A stretch of DNA of 5,820 bases from Mycobacterium sp. Lineage in GTDB: Bacteria; Actinomycetota; Actinomycetes; Mycobacteriales; Mycobacteriaceae. Location of the stretch: NCBI GenBank assembly GCA_025965815.1, contig JAOPWF010000049.1, positions 1 to 5,820 of the forward strand, given 5' to 3'. Positions 5,671 through 5,820 of this stretch are shown here, piece by piece; within the stretch, counting starts at the first letter, position 1, and every line of letters begins with the position of its first letter. Both the position numbers and the translations under genes were made by a program. The notes beneath the pieces were generated by a model that was not told the DNA's origin, did not search any database, and saw only the letters and a program-made list of their open reading frames with translations.

Positions 5671-5820
5671 ATGCCCAAGACAACCGACCACGAACTGCTA
5701 ACCAACGAATACGAATCAGAGCCCGTGCCGGCCTCTGCCCGACGGTCGCTGCTGGCGGTGGCGAGCGTGTGGGCGGGGTTTCCGATGATCATCACCTCCG
5801 CGGTAACCGGTGCGACGCTG
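5671..5820 (+). CDS. Probable NCS1-type permease (cytosine/purine/hydantoin transporter family), 5' part only
   Basis: The first 50 codons of a membrane protein that runs off the right edge. The N-terminus is polar and acidic (TDHELLTNEYESEPVPASAR, residues 5-24), followed by a charged pair and the start of a first membrane helix, SLLAVASVWAGFPMIITSAV, ending TGATL. A hydrophilic tail with 'EPVPASARRS' just before helix 1 is typical of NCS1 cytosine permeases of the CodB type, which import nucleobases, hydantoins or allantoin with sodium or protons. The ATG at 5671 follows GGAAGGGAG (5653-5661) by nine bases. An in-frame ATG at 5629 would add 14 residues, but has no ribosome binding site. It lies 77 bases after the GntR gene on the same strand, so co-transcription is likely. 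Substrate unknown. Other membrane families remain possible because only one helix can be seen. Confidence 0.65.
   Translation, partial: MPKTTDHELLTNEYESEPVPASARRSLLAVASVWAGFPMIITSAVTGATL

Noticed and set aside
1..5820. Search for CRISPR repeats, tRNA/rRNA, insertion-sequence ends, integrase or transposase genes.
   Set aside because: No regularly spaced repeats, no recognisable RNA gene and no transposase or integrase motifs were found; the gene fragments at 433-1134 show no flanking inverted repeats or target duplications that I can see.

Overview
The window is high-GC DNA with a strong preference for G or C in third codon positions, GTG and TTG starts used beside ATG, and proteins of clear actinobacterial type. 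The best taxonomic marker is a close homologue of the mycobacterial acetyltransferase Eis on the minus strand. Together with the other genes it points to Mycobacterium/Mycolicibacterium, most likely an environmental species; the species cannot be named from the sequence alone.

Left edge to about 1.8 kb. The window opens inside the 3' end of an ABC-transporter substrate-binding protein of the nitrate/sulfonate/taurine type (3-389, +). The next 900 bases hold no convincing intact gene. They look like a patchwork of gene ends: an unrecognised, partly coding-like stretch (433-930, +), a piece resembling the C-terminal part of a membrane glycosyltransferase (837-1037, -), and directly against it the last 31 codons of a short-chain dehydrogenase/reductase (1039-1134, +). 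After this come two 18-bp palindromic sites in tandem, 21 bp apart, the second overlapping the -35 box of a good promoter. That promoter leads into a small unrecognised gene of 85 codons (1289-1546, +) with a strong ribosome binding site. About 240 bases without a gene follow (1547-1784), containing a hairpin after the small gene and a second hairpin that probably ends the next gene on the minus strand.

1.8 to 4.6 kb. A small secreted protein with a Pro/Thr-rich tail (1785-2297, -) diverges, across about 240 bases, from an unrecognised protein gene (2538-3338, +) whose 3' end appears frameshifted. That gene converges with the Eis-like N-acetyltransferase gene (3341-4570, -), leaving only two bases between the stop codons.

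4.6 kb to the right edge. A 354-base divergent intergenic region separates eis from a GntR-family regulator of the FCD subfamily (4925-5593, +). It carries a perfect 12-bp palindrome over the predicted start of transcription of the regulator, probably an autoregulatory operator. Seventy-seven bases after the regulator begins a membrane transporter that looks like an NCS1-type cytosine/purine/hydantoin permease and runs off the window (5671-5820, +). Regulator plus permease is the usual front end of a nitrogen-compound uptake or catabolism operon. The transporter at the left edge could serve similar small molecules, but the fragments between them give no proof of a link.

I found no CRISPR array, RNA gene, transposase or integrase, and no clearly new multi-gene system. 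The least explained items are the tandem-operator promoter with its 85-codon gene, and the 8-bp palindrome GTGATCAC found three times at gene edges.
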